NCBI GenBank assembly: GCA_029204225.1
Contig: CM055105.1
Coordinates: 11,215,730 to 11,279,729 of the forward strand
Direction of reading: 5' to 3'
Source of the DNA: Diphasiastrum complanatum
Lineage: Eukaryota; Streptophyta; Lycopodiopsida; Lycopodiales; Lycopodiaceae
DNA length: 64,000 bases
Of this stretch, positions 25,091 through 36,950 are shown piece by piece. Under the pieces are notes generated by a model that saw only the letters and a program-made list of their open reading frames with translations, searched no databases and was not told where the DNA came from. Numbering within the stretch: the first letter of the stretch is position 1; the number at the start of each line of letters is the position of its first letter. The translations under genes were made by a program, and so were the position numbers.

Positions 25091-27600
25091 TATAAGAAAT
25101 TGAACAAGGTAACCATTAAGAATAGATATCCACTGCCATAGATGGATGATCTAATAGACTATCTTGGTGGTGCTGGGTACTTTACCAAGATAGATTTAAG
25201 ATCGGGCTACCATCGGATATGCATTAAGGTAGAAGATATACCAAAAATCGGGTTTCGAACTCACTTTGGTCACTACGAATTTTTGGTGTTGCCTTTCGGT
25301 TTGACCAATGCACCGACAACTTTCCAACAAATGATGAACGATCTTTTCAGGCCATATTTGGGAAGATTCGTAGTGGTATTCTTAGATGATATCTTAGTGT
25401 TCAGTAAGACTTTGGCGGAATATAAAGAGTATTTTAGGATTGTCTTGGACATTCTAAGAAGGGAAAAGCTCTTTGCCAAGGAGTCTAAGTGTGACTTTTT
25501 TGCTAAGGAATTGTCCTACTTGGGGCATAAGATTTCCGAACGGGGAGTGGAGATTGAGGCTGATTGTATCCAGAGGGTTATTCTCACCACAGTTCGGAAA
25601 ATCAAGTCTTTCTTGGGGTTTGTGGGATTTTTCCATCAACATATTCCCCAATCTGCTCGATTGGCATTTCCCCTTACCCAGGCCTTGAAAGGCTATAAGA
25701 AGCTAAGCCGGAGGGCTAAGAGTCCTCTAGTGGTGTGGACGGAGGATATGAATAATTGTTTTGAGTTGCTTAAGAAAAGTGTCACTTCGGCACCAATACT
25801 AATCATTGGCGATCCTAATAAGACTTTTGTGGTTAGGACCGATGCCAGTGATTGTGCTATTGGAGCTGTTTTGATGCAGGATGGACATCCTATGGCTTAT
25901 GAAAGCAAGAAACTCAATCCTGCTCAGTCTAGTATTGTACCTATGAGAAGGAACTGTTTGCAATTGTTCATTCCTTGAAAATTTGACGACATTATTTGTA
26001 TGGAGCCAGATTTGAAGTTTTGACGGATCATCAGACTCTTCGATATTTCTGTGATGCTACAGATTTAAAGGGGAGGCAAACTAGATGGGCTGAGCTGATG
26101 CAAATATTTGACTTTTCTATACGTTATTGTAAAGGAACTCAAAATACTCTAGCGGATGCTTTGAGACCGGTTATTAATCAATTGTGTTTTACTGTTATAG
26201 AACCGGAGCTGTTTCAGTCTCTTCAAGGACTATATGAGTCCGATCTTTTTTTTGGAAAGTATTGGCAACAAGTACTTTCGGGTGTCGATTCAGATTTGCA
26301 AGATTCCTTGAATCAGGGAAAGAAACGGATTTCTTAATTTGAAATAGGATTTTGTTACATAAAGGAAAGGTGTGTGTACCGGAGAATGACACTGTAAGGG
26401 CCCAAATCTTGCATGAGTATCATGATAGTCCATGCGCAGGACATCCGGGTATACAAAGAACACTTGACCTAGTTCGAAGGCAATTTTGGTGGCCTAAGAT
26501 GAAAAGTCAGGTAGAGGCCTATGTACTTAAATGTACTAAGTGCTAGTTAAATAAAGGAGAGAGGCTAAAAGTTAGTGACCTATTACATCCTTTAGATATT
26601 TCTACTGGAAAGTGGGAAAATATATCTATGGATTTTGTGGTTGGGCTTCCACGTACAGGGAAGGGCCACGATTCGGTTTGGGTCATTGTTGACAGACTTA
26701 CGAAGTTTGCTCAATTTATCCCAACGAAAACTACTGTTAAAGCTTCCGAATTAGCTCAACTATTTGTTGAGAAGCTTTTTCGACTGTACGGGCTGCCTTG
26801 CGATATTGTCGGTGACTGTGACCCAAAATTCACTGGGAATTTTTGGCAAGCAGTATTTGAAAAGTTGGAAACAACTTTAAGTTTGAGTTCTACAGATCAT
26901 CCGAAATCAGACGGTCAAACGGAAAGGACCAATCAGATGATGGAAGATATGCTTCGAGCATATGTGGGCCATCGACAGTCTGATTAGGAACAGTACCTTC
27001 CACTGGTGAAATTTGCATATAACAGTGCAAAACATTCAGCGACCGGATTCAACCCTTTCATGCTTATATATGGTTTTCAACCTCGATTACCAATTAGTGT
27101 TGTAGTGCCCAGGACAGGGCAAGACATTATGCTGATCTCTCTCGAAAGCACAAGGTATTCATGGTCAACGACTGGGTGTTTTTGAGAGTCCCTAGTCACT
27201 CTAGGGGCTTGAAAACTATAAAGTATGCAAAGTTGGCGCCTAGGTATTGCGGTCCTCTTAAGGTTATCCAAGTGATAAACAAGGTCGCATGCAAACTAGA
27301 CCTTCCAGCTAAAGTTGAAATTCATCCTGTTTTCCACGTTAGTAAGTTGAAACCCTCGTTGGGGGTTGGGAAGACCCTGATCTCTGTGGAAGATCTAGTG
27401 GAACTTCTTCGTGATGAGTCTATGAGTGGACCACCTGAACCCGAGGTGATTGTTAATAGACGGCAGAGAACTCTACGGAGTAGAGTGCTTCGGAAATTTT
27501 TTAGTCAGGTTGAGGGACAAATAAGAAGAGGAGGATACTTGGGAAAAGGAATCTGATCTCCAGAAGAATTTTTCAAATTTTTTCCTACAAGGAAATATTT
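25091..27600 (+). pseudogene. Chromovirus (Ty3/gypsy) RT-RNase H-integrase-chromodomain
   Basis: It starts inside RT at VNYKKLNKVTIKNRYPLP, then a stop at 25139. RT keeps KIDLRSGYHRI, PFGLTNAPTTFQ and the catalytic FLDDILVFS. RNase H has VRTDASDCAIGAVLMQDGHP and LTDHQTLRYF; a stop at 25976 and frameshifts separate them. Integrase has the H2C2-type zinc finger HDSPCAGHPG...CTKC (about 26421-26545) and MDFVVGLPRT. The usual aspartate segment is now GDCDPKF, and SDGQTERTNQ carries the Glu. The C-terminal part has YCGPLKVIQVINKVACKLDL and HPVFHVSKLKP. After a frameshift comes a chromodomain tail with EEDTWEKESDLQKNF, which assigns it to the chromoviruses. Gag, protease and the 5' LTR are absent. 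Confidence 0.9.
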
Positions 27601-27618
27601 AAGTTTAGGGGGAAGGAA
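27601..27618 (+). other. Chromovirus polypurine tract
   Basis: AAGTTTAGGGGGAAGGAA lies directly before the TGTTACATACC start of the LTR. Confidence 0.75.
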
Positions 27619-28669
27619 TGTTACATACCTATGTAACTAGCAGTACTTCAGACCCCTAATAGTCCATTTAGTGTTGGGGGCTAAATGACAAGGTACCCTT
27701 AGGACTAAGGGTATGTGCCCTTGGATAAGGACAGGCAAGTGACTATACCTTAGTTGGAGGTATGGAGTCACGTGACCCTTGGATAAGGGGTATCCTTAGT
27801 ATTAAGAGTAGCTGTCTTAGACTAAGGTACTAGTGTCCTTGGTTAAGGGCAAGTAGGTGTCTATGCCTTGGATGGAGGTATGGAACCTAGAGAAGTGTTA
27901 GAAAGTCATTGGATGACTATTTTTCTAAACCTTGGGCCTCAACCTTGAACCATATCACTTTATTGGTCTAGGACCAAAGTATACTTGCACAACTTGGGCA
28001 ATGGGACCTGTAGGAGGGAGCCCTTCTAAAGTGTCCATTGAGTTCCCAACTCCCACAAGAAAGGCATTCAAAGAGTCATAGGTTATGGAAGGAGTCTCTT
28101 GACATTCCATAAGCCTATGGAGGCTCTTGGAGATTCTTTAACTCCCCTAGGCTTCTCTCTCTCTCATTGGATGAGCATGGAACTCCATAGTGCATTGGAG
28201 GGGTCCATGGGCCATCTATATGAGGGTAGTATTGCGCCCATTGGGAGGGAGAGATCTCTCTTGTTTGCTTGGCTTATGCTCTAGTGTTGCTACTAGTGTG
28301 TAGAGGATCTTGCTTATGGTATGGGACATAAGTAGGGTTTGGATCTTGAGTATGCTATGGAGTGTTGTGGTATGCTTGTGATTTGTTTATGGTTAGCAAG
28401 GGGGTGCTAGATAGGTCTTGCTTGGAGCTTGGATCTAGCTATGGTTGGGTGGTGAATACTTGAGGCCAGCTTGTTATCTATCTTTGTATTTAAAGAGTAG
28501 GGACACAGGTGGGGGAGAGATCCTTGGAGGCTTGAAAATCCTTACTTGTAGGTGGAGGCATCCTAGCTTGGAGTTGGGGAGCATCTTGAAGCTTGTAGGT
28601 TTCTTGGAGGAAATTTGGAGGCTCTACCTTGGATTTGGAGGACTTCCTCACTTCTACTTGTAAAATACA
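27619..28669 (+). repeat. Chromovirus 3' LTR
   Basis: It begins TGTTACATACC after the polypurine tract and probably ends TAAAATACA at 28669, where CACTA tnp2 coding starts; the right end is inferred. An inverted copy of the first ~490 bp lies at 38375-38868. An internal duplication is visible: CCTTGGATAAGG...GGAGGTATGGAGTC near 27720-27770 and CCTTGGTTAAGG...GGAGGTATGGAACC near 27838-27890. Confidence 0.75.
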
Positions 28670-30269
28670 GACTATTGAAAAACAAAATTCTCCCAAAAGG
28701 GAATGTCATGCCTGAGACAAGAGATGAGGCACGAAAGATGTTGACTAACATCGGGATGGACTACAAGCAATATCATGCATGTCCAAAAGATTGTATTTTA
28801 TATCGAGGAAGGTACGAATCACTCAAGAAATGTCCCATTTGTGATACCCCTCGATATAAAGATGATTTGCAAGGGAAAACCATTCCGTGCAAAGTTTTAC
28901 GACATTTTTCAGTAACTCCACGATTGCAACGTTTATTTCGTTGTAAATCTCTTGCACAACTTATGGACTGGCATGCACACCAAACCTCTATGGATGGGAT
29001 GATGAGGGTACCTTCAGATTCACCTGCATGGAAACACATCAATAAAGAATATCCAAGCTTTGCCAATGAGTCAAGAATGTGAGATTTGGTCTTGCAACAG
29101 ATGGTGTGAACCCCTTTGGTGTACGAGCAACTACATGGTCCATTTGGCCTGTTTGCTTGGTAAATTATAATATTCTTCCTTGGTTGAGTACAAAAAAGAG
29201 ACAAACTATGTTGGCGAATACTATGGGAGGAATCTCAAGCAAAGCCAATCGATGGTATGAAAAGATTATCTATATTTCATCGTTTGCAATATTGGAATAA
29301 CCTTTTGATTAATCATCTACTTGATCCCATGCACATACTTAAAAATGTGGGTGAATATATTCGGAAACACTTGATTGGTGAAAAAGATACCATTGCTGCA
29401 AGGCACGATCTAAAAGAATCAAACACCAAAAAAGAATGTTGGATAAAGGTTGGTGAAGATCATGCTCCAAAAGTACCTTGGACATTCACTGAGGAGGAGC
29501 TTAACCATGTGCGCTCCATTATTCATGACATTAGAACACCAACTGGTTTTGCCCATTCTCTACGGTCATCATTCATAGTGGATGAAAAGTTGCAAGGTCT
29601 CAAATCTCATGATTGGCTAAAGATGATTCAATTCATCTATCCATTGTCAATTTGTGGGTGCTTGTCAAAAGATATTTGTGAGACCATATACAAACTATCA
29701 ATCATTGTCAGGTATTTACATGTACTTGGTGCATTTTTCTATTTAGTATTTATTGATTGGAAATTCAAATAGACATAAAATGGATTGAATATGTTGCAGA
29801 TGGATGTGTTCAAAGGAAATCCGTGAGCTGGATCTTCGCAAGAGACATGAGGATATGGTGGAGATTGTGTGCATGTTTGAGAGATATTTTCCGACTTCCA
29901 TCATGGACTCACAAGTGCATTTATTGGTGCACTTGGTTGAAGAAGTTCTATTGCTAGTCCAGTGCACACTAGGTATAAGTGCATAAATTATCTGTTGCAT
30001 GTGTATTTTAACTAAATCAATTGATACATGAACTCATTAAATAAAACACCTATTTTTAACCATTTGTGACTTTTTAGGTGGATGTTCTTTATGGAAAGGT
30101 ACATGAAAGTCTTAACAGATTTTGTGCGTCAAAAGGCAAGGCCTGAAGGTAGCATGTCAAAGGGATGGTTAGTACATGAATCTCTCTTTTATGTTACTGA
30201 AATTTTGCACCAACTACATCCATTTGCTTCACTATTGTGGCGTGATGAGTGTGAAAGTACTGTACTTTA
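28670..30269 (+). pseudogene. CACTA (En/Spm) transposase TNP2/TNPD remnant
   Basis: The frame reads PETRDEARKMLTNIGMDYKQ, then HACPKDCILYRGRYESLKKC and CPICDTPRYKDD. Next come VLRHFSVTPRLQRLFRC, SDSPAWKHINKEYP, and after a frameshift at 29080 RFGLATDGVNPFG. This is the conserved Transposase_21 (tnp2) core. A second shift near 29250 leads to HLLDPMHILKNVGEYIRKHL. The DUF4218-like tail follows: FPTSIMDSQVHLLVHLVEE, a small intron-like gap (about 29972-30078), then FFMERYMKVLTDFVRQKARP. The N-terminal part is cut off by the chromovirus LTR and the C-terminal end by the copia LTR. No terminal CACTA was found nearby. Confidence 0.9.
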
Positions 30270-30947
30270 GGACCATAAATGGATCCACAAAAGATCCACA
30301 AGAGTGATTGGATGCTTGCTTAACAATCTATCAAAAAACTAGACACAAAAAAGTTGATCTAGATTGGCAATTTGACAAACAACAAGCATTAACAATCAAA
30401 AGCATTGATAAACATTGAAATCCGAGCCCACACGTGTGTACTACAGGCTGTAGTATGACCTTCAACCTGAGAAACAAGTAGAAATCGATTTGATTTCATT
30501 TGGATCACAAAAACTCAATGTACATAGTGAACTAGCTTGAGATTGCCAATGAGCTCCAAAAATTTTCTATCTCACTATGGAGAGAGGGAATACATAGCAC
30601 ATTCAACTTCCTTCTTGAAGTTAGGTGGATTTCCAGCATGGAATAAGGAAGTTAACTCACCCTTCTTGCCCTAAAATGAAACCCTAGCCTAGATCCTAGA
30701 GTTATGCTTGGTAGGTAGCTAGTTGGTCAAATTTTCACCTTAAACTTAGGTGTAGGACCTATAAAGTAGGGATGACCACCAAATAGACATGGCCAACTCT
30801 CTTGACTTGACCTAACCTACATTAGGAGTGGGCTTCCACGTGGCATCTTGGCCTTACATGTGTGGAATCCAATTATACACAATATTTACAATGTTCTACA
30901 TGGTTTTTGATCAAGCTAGATTTGCCAATTTTTGGCAATTCTTCACA
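30270..30947 (-). repeat. 3' LTR of a minus-strand copia element
   Basis: On the minus strand it begins TGTGAAGAATTGCC at 30947, right after a polypurine tract, and extends to where CACTA coding ends near 30270. The far end is approximate. No second copy of this LTR is visible at the gag end (34.7 kb). Confidence 0.6.
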
Positions 30948-30962
30948 CTCCTCCTCAAATTT
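30948..30962 (-). other. Copia polypurine tract (minus strand)
   Basis: It reads AAATTTGAGGAGGAG on the minus strand, directly before TGTGAAG. This sets the element orientation. Confidence 0.7.
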
Positions 30963-31006
30963 AGCTTGATCTATTTACAACTCTCTTGATAGATGAATGA
31001 GAGTTT

Positions 31007-31607
31007 TTAGAAGTGTCTAAACAATCCAGCTACAAACAAGGCACTTTTGAGACTCCAATAGAGAATGATGTCCATGAAAGATCTTTCACCACCTCTTAGA
31101 GGATCCCTTACAAGATGTTCCATAAATGTGTCTATATACATGTAGCACACTTCAAAACTAAACATCATGCCAAGCCATGGATTCCAAGGCATTTTGTGCA
31201 CTTGAAGATACGTCAATTAAAATATTAAGTGCATAAATAATGTTGCCAAAGACAACTTGCCTTGCTTGATCCATATGATTGAGCCTTGATGGCTCCATCT
31301 TGATACTCAAGGTTCTTCTTGGAGTCCTCAGGTCTTGAGCTTGATCCTCCACTTGACTTGACTCCAAACCATCAATGAATTGAATAAGGTGTTGATCCAA
31401 AGGTCCTTCTTCAAGTTTACAAATCTTCCACTCTTGAAAGATCACATTTCCACCATTGACAAATTCTTTGGTTGAAAACAAGTAGATTCTACAATCTCTA
31501 CTTGAAGAGCAAAACACTACCATTATTTCTATCATTGAAATAGGATAATCTTTGGTCCTTACATTGGAATGATCATGCACAAAGCATGTGGACACAAAGA
31601 TTTCCAA
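31007..31607 (-). pseudogene. Copia integrase C-terminal region and pre-RT spacer remnant
   Basis: The minus strand contains SRDCRIYLFSTKEFVNGGNV, which matches the 'Y.L......I.SRDVIF' segment after the copia integrase core. Then comes LRTPRRTLSIKMEPSRLNH, like the basic spacer before RT. Downstream frames (31216-31007) show no RT motifs. It lies between the polypurine tract and the PR/INT part of the same element. Confidence 0.5.
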
Positions 31608-32685
31608 AGGCAGTTACACACTCACTTGTTGGCATTGATACTCTGGGAGAATTCTAGTTGATCATTGGAAAGTAGTTTATTCACAGCTTGCCGAAGGCTC
31701 ATTGTGTAGTCTTTTTATGTGTTCAGCATGTTTTTCCATATTACTGAATGTCTGGTGCATATATCTCTATGATTATGCATGTGGCTCTCTATCTGTTCCT
31801 TGGATTGTTGCTCATTGTCAGGCTTGGCATATTCTGATGTCTTGGGCTATTGCCTCCATTCCAGCTACTGTTTGTTCGGATGATCTTCAGATTCCCAGTC
31901 ATTTCGGGTTGCTCCATATCGCTTGGTCTCTGATGTTGAGTTGCCACTTTGTTTTGGTGTTCTGAGACCATCACAGTACCTTGAGAGAGTCCCTTCTCCT
32001 CTCTTGAATAGCTTTTGGGAATTTTGCCACCATACATTTCGGTGTTGCTCATATCTGCTTTGATACTCCTTCTCAACTACATGTGGATATTGCTCAAATG
32101 CTTGCTACTGATGTTGCAGCTTCTGTTCCTTGTTCACATGCATTTCTTCTATTCCTCACTTGTGCGCCTAGTGTGCACTTTGAGACTACACTTGCGGCTA
32201 GTTTCAATGGGTCATTTGATTCTCCATCTGTTTTTGCTGCATCCTATGATGGATTGGTATGTCCATATGAGGTCTTTCTAGATGAGAATTTCGAATACAG
32301 TTTTTCATTGGGGCATCTACTATTTCTAGATTTGTTGCTACTATTTTTCTAGATTTGTTACCATTGTTTTCATGCATCATGTCTTTTTAGATAGTGCATT
32401 GATTTCTTGGACCTTCTGGAGCTTTTGGCATGCATCTCTTCTCGTGATATGGGCCTTGAGGGTACCGTGTGCCATTGCTACTTCTCACTCATGGGTCTTA
32501 TGGATACCTTGGGCTTTTGACCATGCTGGTGCACATTTCTCCATTCTAGCTATCCTTTGTCAGGATGATCTATTTATGCTCCAAGTTTCTTGGCATATCG
32601 CTTGCTTTTCCAACTAAGCAAGATAATACATCAACTAAAGAAAGAGAAACATAGGTGAGTACAGTAGAATGAATACCACCTTCAC
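31608..32685. other. Unassigned insert within the copia element
   Basis: About 1.1 kb separates two parts of the minus-strand copia. It has open stretches on the plus strand (31702-31965, 32083-32352, 32372-32617) rich in Trp/His/Leu. It also holds loosely repeated blocks around CTTGGGCTATTGCC/CTTGGGCTTTTGACC and TTTGTTCGGATGATCTT/TTTGTCAGGATGATCTA. No known domain. It may be a later insertion. Confidence 0.35.
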
Positions 32686-34638
32686 TTATTCTTTATTTTC
32701 CATAAAATAAGAACAACAAGGACTCGGCCTTGTACAATGATGAAGATCTCCTTGAAATACTGGTTGAGGATACTCCTCCTCAAACCTCGACCCCATCATA
32801 AGTTGGCTTTTCTCCATAGAATGAACTTTTGATACAAATAGAGACATTGTGCTCTCAGCCCCTTCCAAGATTGAAAATAGATCTTCATAAACAATAACAT
32901 CTCCATGCTCAAACACCTTTGAGATAGAGAGTATAAAGGCTTTGTAGCCTTCCTTGGTGGATAAGCATTCAACCATGATCCATAAACTTGGATCACCATC
33001 CTTCCCTGCATCCAAGAAAACACATGCAAAGCAATAACCTTCAAGAACACTAAGGTACACAACCTTAGGCTTATAGTTGAACTAGAATCCATATAGTGCA
33101 TTTCTTCCGATAGCTCCATAACTCCACAAAGTTTTGCATAATGGAAACATACACATGCACCATAAAACTTGAAGAAACAAGACATAGCCATTGGCTACTT
33201 GTGAAAACATCAATAAGATTGGAAAAATAAGAGACATCTTCCTTGCTTTTAGATGAAGAAAGGTGAACATCCAGATGTTCCAATTCCAAAGGATGTTTTG
33301 TCTTGGTAGAAGATATCAAATATGGATCCACATGTTATTTTGCCATAGAACAAGCCTCTCTTGGCTTGATCTCCTTGACCATAATAGACAGAGATCTGAA
33401 ATTGGTATTATCCAACTTCCTATGCCATACTTCCTCCTTGGAAACATATATCCTGATCTACTTGCTAGGATCTCATCACCTTTCTTAATAAAACAACTAT
33501 TGACATTGAATTCCACTTCAAAACCATTGTCAAATAACTTTCCAACACTAATCATATTCTTTGTGAGATTAGGAACATAAAGTACATTGAAAAGTGTAAA
33601 ATTCATTGAAGATGCAAGATTTAGGGATATACATCCAACTCCTTCAATAGAACATGTATCACCAATAGTAGTGTACATTGATTCTCTAACTTCTTGACAA
33701 AATTCAATTGAAACAAAAGAACTCTTGGTGCTACTCATGTGTGATGGTGCGCCACTATCAATATACCAAGATACATCTTTAAAAGGAGTAGAGGAGAAAC
33801 TAGACATCATGAGAGATGCTTCTCCTTCACTTGCATGTGAGTCTTCTATGGTAAAATTGGCTTGATCTTCTTGAGTCTACTTCTTGAAAATAGAAGAATG
33901 AGTTGAATCATCTTCTACTCCATAGTCTTTGTCCTTTGATTTTTCCTTGGTGAAGGCTTGAGAAAATTTGTTCTTGCTCCTCCCTCTTGACTTGTCCTTG
34001 GAAAAGTGAGCTTTGCCATAACCGCCATCCTTCCTTGAAAGTGTGTTGATCTTCAACAACTTGTTCTTTTGCATGCTTTCTTTAGCAATAAGAACATCAT
34101 GAAGAGCCTCCAAAGTTGGTAGCTCCTCCATGATAGCATAAGTTTGCACAATATTTGTATACTCTTCTCTAAGTCCATTAAGGATTGCTTGAATGAGTTC
34201 ACTATTCTTTGGAGTATCATCTCCTATGCATGCTATCTCTCTGTGAAGATCTTTAGCTCTCATTACAAATGAAGCACTTTCATCAACTCTTTGAAAACTA
34301 GAAAAGATAGGATTTCTAAGAGTAAGAAGTCTTGATGTGATCTTTGCTTCAAAAAGTTTTCTAAGGGTTTCCCAAGCCTGCTTGGCTGATGTGCAAGAAT
34401 TGCTTTCTCTTAACATCTCATCAGAGATGTTTATCTTAATAATATGAAGAGCAATTCTTGCTCTTTTCTTGAACCTTTGAGCCTCATCATAAGCTTCAGG
34501 TTCAACTTCAATTCCTAATACTATGTCCATTACACCATAAAGAACCAATAAAGATTCTATTCCATCCTTCCAAACTGAATAGTTGGAGGTATCTAGTCTC
34601 TCACTAGCTTCAAAGAAAAAATCTCCTATAGATGCCAT
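32686..34638 (-). pseudogene. Ty1/copia gag, protease and integrase remnants
   Basis: The gag ATG at 34638 (MASIGDFFFEASERLDTSN) opens a 254-residue frame to 33877. It has YSVWKDGIESLLVLYGVMDI, SCTSAKQAWETLRKLFEAKI, LIQAILNGLREEYTNIVQTY and a Lys/Ser-rich tail, but no CCHC knuckle before the stop at 33879. Protease follows: DVSWYIDSGAPSHMSSTKSS and VLYVPNLTKNMISVGKLFDN, running into the pre-integrase region. Further down (33331-32686) the frames are badly degraded; STKEGYKAF and similar bits fit the copia integrase C-terminal segment. The 5' LTR and primer-binding site are not visible upstream of the ATG. Confidence 0.8.
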
Positions 34639-34892
34639 GAATGTGAAGACTCCTTCTAAACTGGACAACAAAGAATGGAATTGAATGTGTTGCTACTGTT
34701 TCAATCTAGGATCTAACTTGGATGTTGATCCAACCTATTGAAAAATTTCAACTAAAAATGTGAGATCTAGCTCACATAGCTCGAGTTTCTACATGGTAGA
34801 GAATGATATTTACATCTTGTAAATGTACATGTATGATAAAAATCTTCATCAACCCCTATAGTCAAGTTGAATAGCTTTTTATTCTTCACAAG
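34639..34892. other. Junction between two copia elements, nothing identified
   Basis: About 250 bp between divergent gag genes (minus to the left, plus to the right). No LTR end or primer-binding site is recognised. Confidence 0.3.
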
Positions 34893-36110
34893 ATGAATAT
34901 TACCAATGAACTTCTCAAGTTAAAAGAGTACTTCATCAAAGGATGCTTGGGATTCATTAAAGAAGCTTTATGAATCCAAGTCTACTTCTAGAGTGTTGAG
35001 TCTAAGAAGACAAATCTTTCAAAGTTTGCAAAAGAGTGAAGAGAGTCCAAAATATTTTTGTTTTGAGAGTGAAGCCTTTGAATGATGAGTTATTTTGCAT
35101 TGATGTGCATCAACGAAGGACAACTTGTTCAAGTTATTCTTAATGGTTTGTTGGATGCGCATGCTAACATTGTACAAAGTTTTGCCATTAAAAGAACTTT
35201 GCCAAATTTGATTTATCTACAAGAGATCTTGATTAATGAAGAATATAGGCTTCAAGCAAGTGGTGGACCTTCATCAACATCTCATTGAGTTGGAGAGGAG
35301 GCTATGTTCATCAAGGGCAAATTCAAGGGAAAAAACAAAAGTAAGTGGTCTAAAGGGCAAGATCAAGGGAAGGCTTCTTCAAATGGCAAAAAGAAAGATA
35401 GGTCAAAGCTAAAGTGCTTCTATTGTGGCATCAAAGGACACTTTGCAAGTGAGTGCTACAAGAAGAAGAGAGATCAAGGAGACAAGCAAGTTAATCTTAC
35501 TCATGATGAAGATGGATGTTCAAAACTCATATGATGATGCTTTTGTGATGTCTTCATGTATGCTTGATAATGATGGAGATCTAGATCCATGGTGGATTGA
35601 TAGTGGTGCAAGCTCACACATGACTTTTCACAAAGAGTACTTCACTTCTTTGTTGCCATAGGAAGATGATAAGAGGGTGATCTACATGGGCAATGATGGT
35701 GAGTGTGCAATCAAACGGATTGGCACAATTCCTATTTCTCTCTCTACAAATAGGAGTTCGTACCTTCCATTACCAAGAATTTACTTAGTGTGGGTCAATT
35801 GCTAAGTAAAGGTTTCAAAATTGAGTTTGATGGAGATGCTTGCATGATCAGAAGGAAGGATGTCTTGATTGAAAAAGGTAAAAGACAAGGGAAGTTGTTC
35901 AAACTAGATGCTTGTGTTATTGCTAACCAAGTTGGATGTATCGCAAGTGAGCAAATACCTATTCAAGTGGTTTGGCATAAAAGGATGGGGCACCTCAACC
36001 TTAAGTCATTGGAAGTAATGGTTAAGAAGCAATTGTGATTAGTATACCAAGATCCTTAAGTAGCATCAATCATGTTTGTGAGTCTTGTGCTTTGTGAAAG
36101 TCACATTGTT
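34893..36110 (+). pseudogene. Ty1/copia gag-protease-pre-integrase remnant
   Basis: The gag core KDAWDSLKKLYESKSTSRVL (34950-35010) is followed by VQVILNGLLDAHANIVQSFA (35118-35177). The zinc knuckle is CFYCGIKGHFASEC at 35417-35458, perfect CX2CX4HX4C. The protease follows with PWWIDSGASSHMTFHKEYF (35588-35645). After a stop and frame change come MGQLLSKGFKIEFDGDACM and the pre-integrase motif VWHKRMGHLNLKSLE (35969-36014). It ends CESCAL near 36095 and then loses similarity. It belongs to the same gag family as 16.2 kb and 38.0 kb. Confidence 0.85.
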
Positions 36111-36649
36111 ATGGCCCTAATGGGCGTTTGGACCATTAGGAGCTGTCTTGGATGTAGGGGCCAGGCCTAATCTGGACAATAGTCGAATAGGACCATGGGG
36201 TCACTCCCGCATGCGGTATAGGCATGTGTGTTGCATCCTAGTATGGGATAAGATGTAATGCACTGTGCTTATGCATGCGTCTTGACTATTATGGGTTAGG
36301 GGTACCTACATGCAGTGGACATGCATGGGGAATTGGCATGATCAGTTAGAGTGCTTCCATGTGGATTCAATGCTTGGGCAGGTGGGGTTGGCTTTACACT
36401 CTATATATACCCTTGAGAGAGAGAGAGAGAGGGTATGGCCCAATTGACACGTGTTGCAACGTGACAATGCATGGCCAGATGTGGGCCATATCTTCTGTCG
36501 GACACGTGTCAGTATGGCTGAAATTTTTTTTGACACGTGTCGCGCAGCATGTGTTGAAACATGCTGATGTGGCGAGATAGATGTCGTGCACACACTGGCC
36601 GGTGGTGTGTACATCGTCTCCGTGTCAAGCGCAGATTGGTGGACTACAA
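36111..36649. promoter_or_regulatory. Non-coding stretch with TATA-like box and three CACGTG (G-box) sites
   Basis: It contains CTATATATAC at 36401-36410, a short GA run, and three ACACGTGT-type sites: GACACGTGTT at 36446-36455, and GACACGTGTC at 36501-36510 and 36532-36541. CACGTG in an ACGT core is the plant G-box/ABRE element bound by bZIP and bHLH factors. The block could be an LTR promoter or a chance cluster. No gene start is recognised on either side. Confidence 0.4.
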
Positions 36650-36950
36650 TTTTTTTAGAATCGTGGAATATATTATATACTTTTGTAACATGAAATCGTC
36701 TGTCCATCCCTCCATATTTGTCTTCGTCGTCTTCTAAATAATGTATTCTTTGCATTGAATGTGCATTACCATAGAATTTCAAACTCTCACAGTAACCTAA
36801 GAGGCCATTTTTTCCATGACACATATAGATTATCAATTGAGTTACTGAATGAAAATCAGGATGTTGCAATGAATCTGGATCAATAGGATACAATGCTCCT
36901 AATGACCATAAATCTACATGCTTTAGCTTTTTCTCCCCGTAACAGATCAT
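36650..36950 (-). other. Unrecognised open reading frame
   Basis: The minus strand is open from an ATG at 36950 past this stretch, with balanced, protein-like composition: KHVDLWSLGALYPIDPDSLQ, then HGKNGLLGYCESLKFYGNAH and YLEDDEDKYGGMDRRFHVTK. I recognise no family. The continuation below 36650 looks like non-coding DNA read through. It may be one exon or a fragment of a lost gene. Confidence 0.25.

Noticed and set aside
31702-32617. Series of Trp/Leu-rich frames as a membrane protein gene
   Set aside because: Frames are short, shift phase and overlap a retroelement; hydrophobic bias follows from T-rich sequence.
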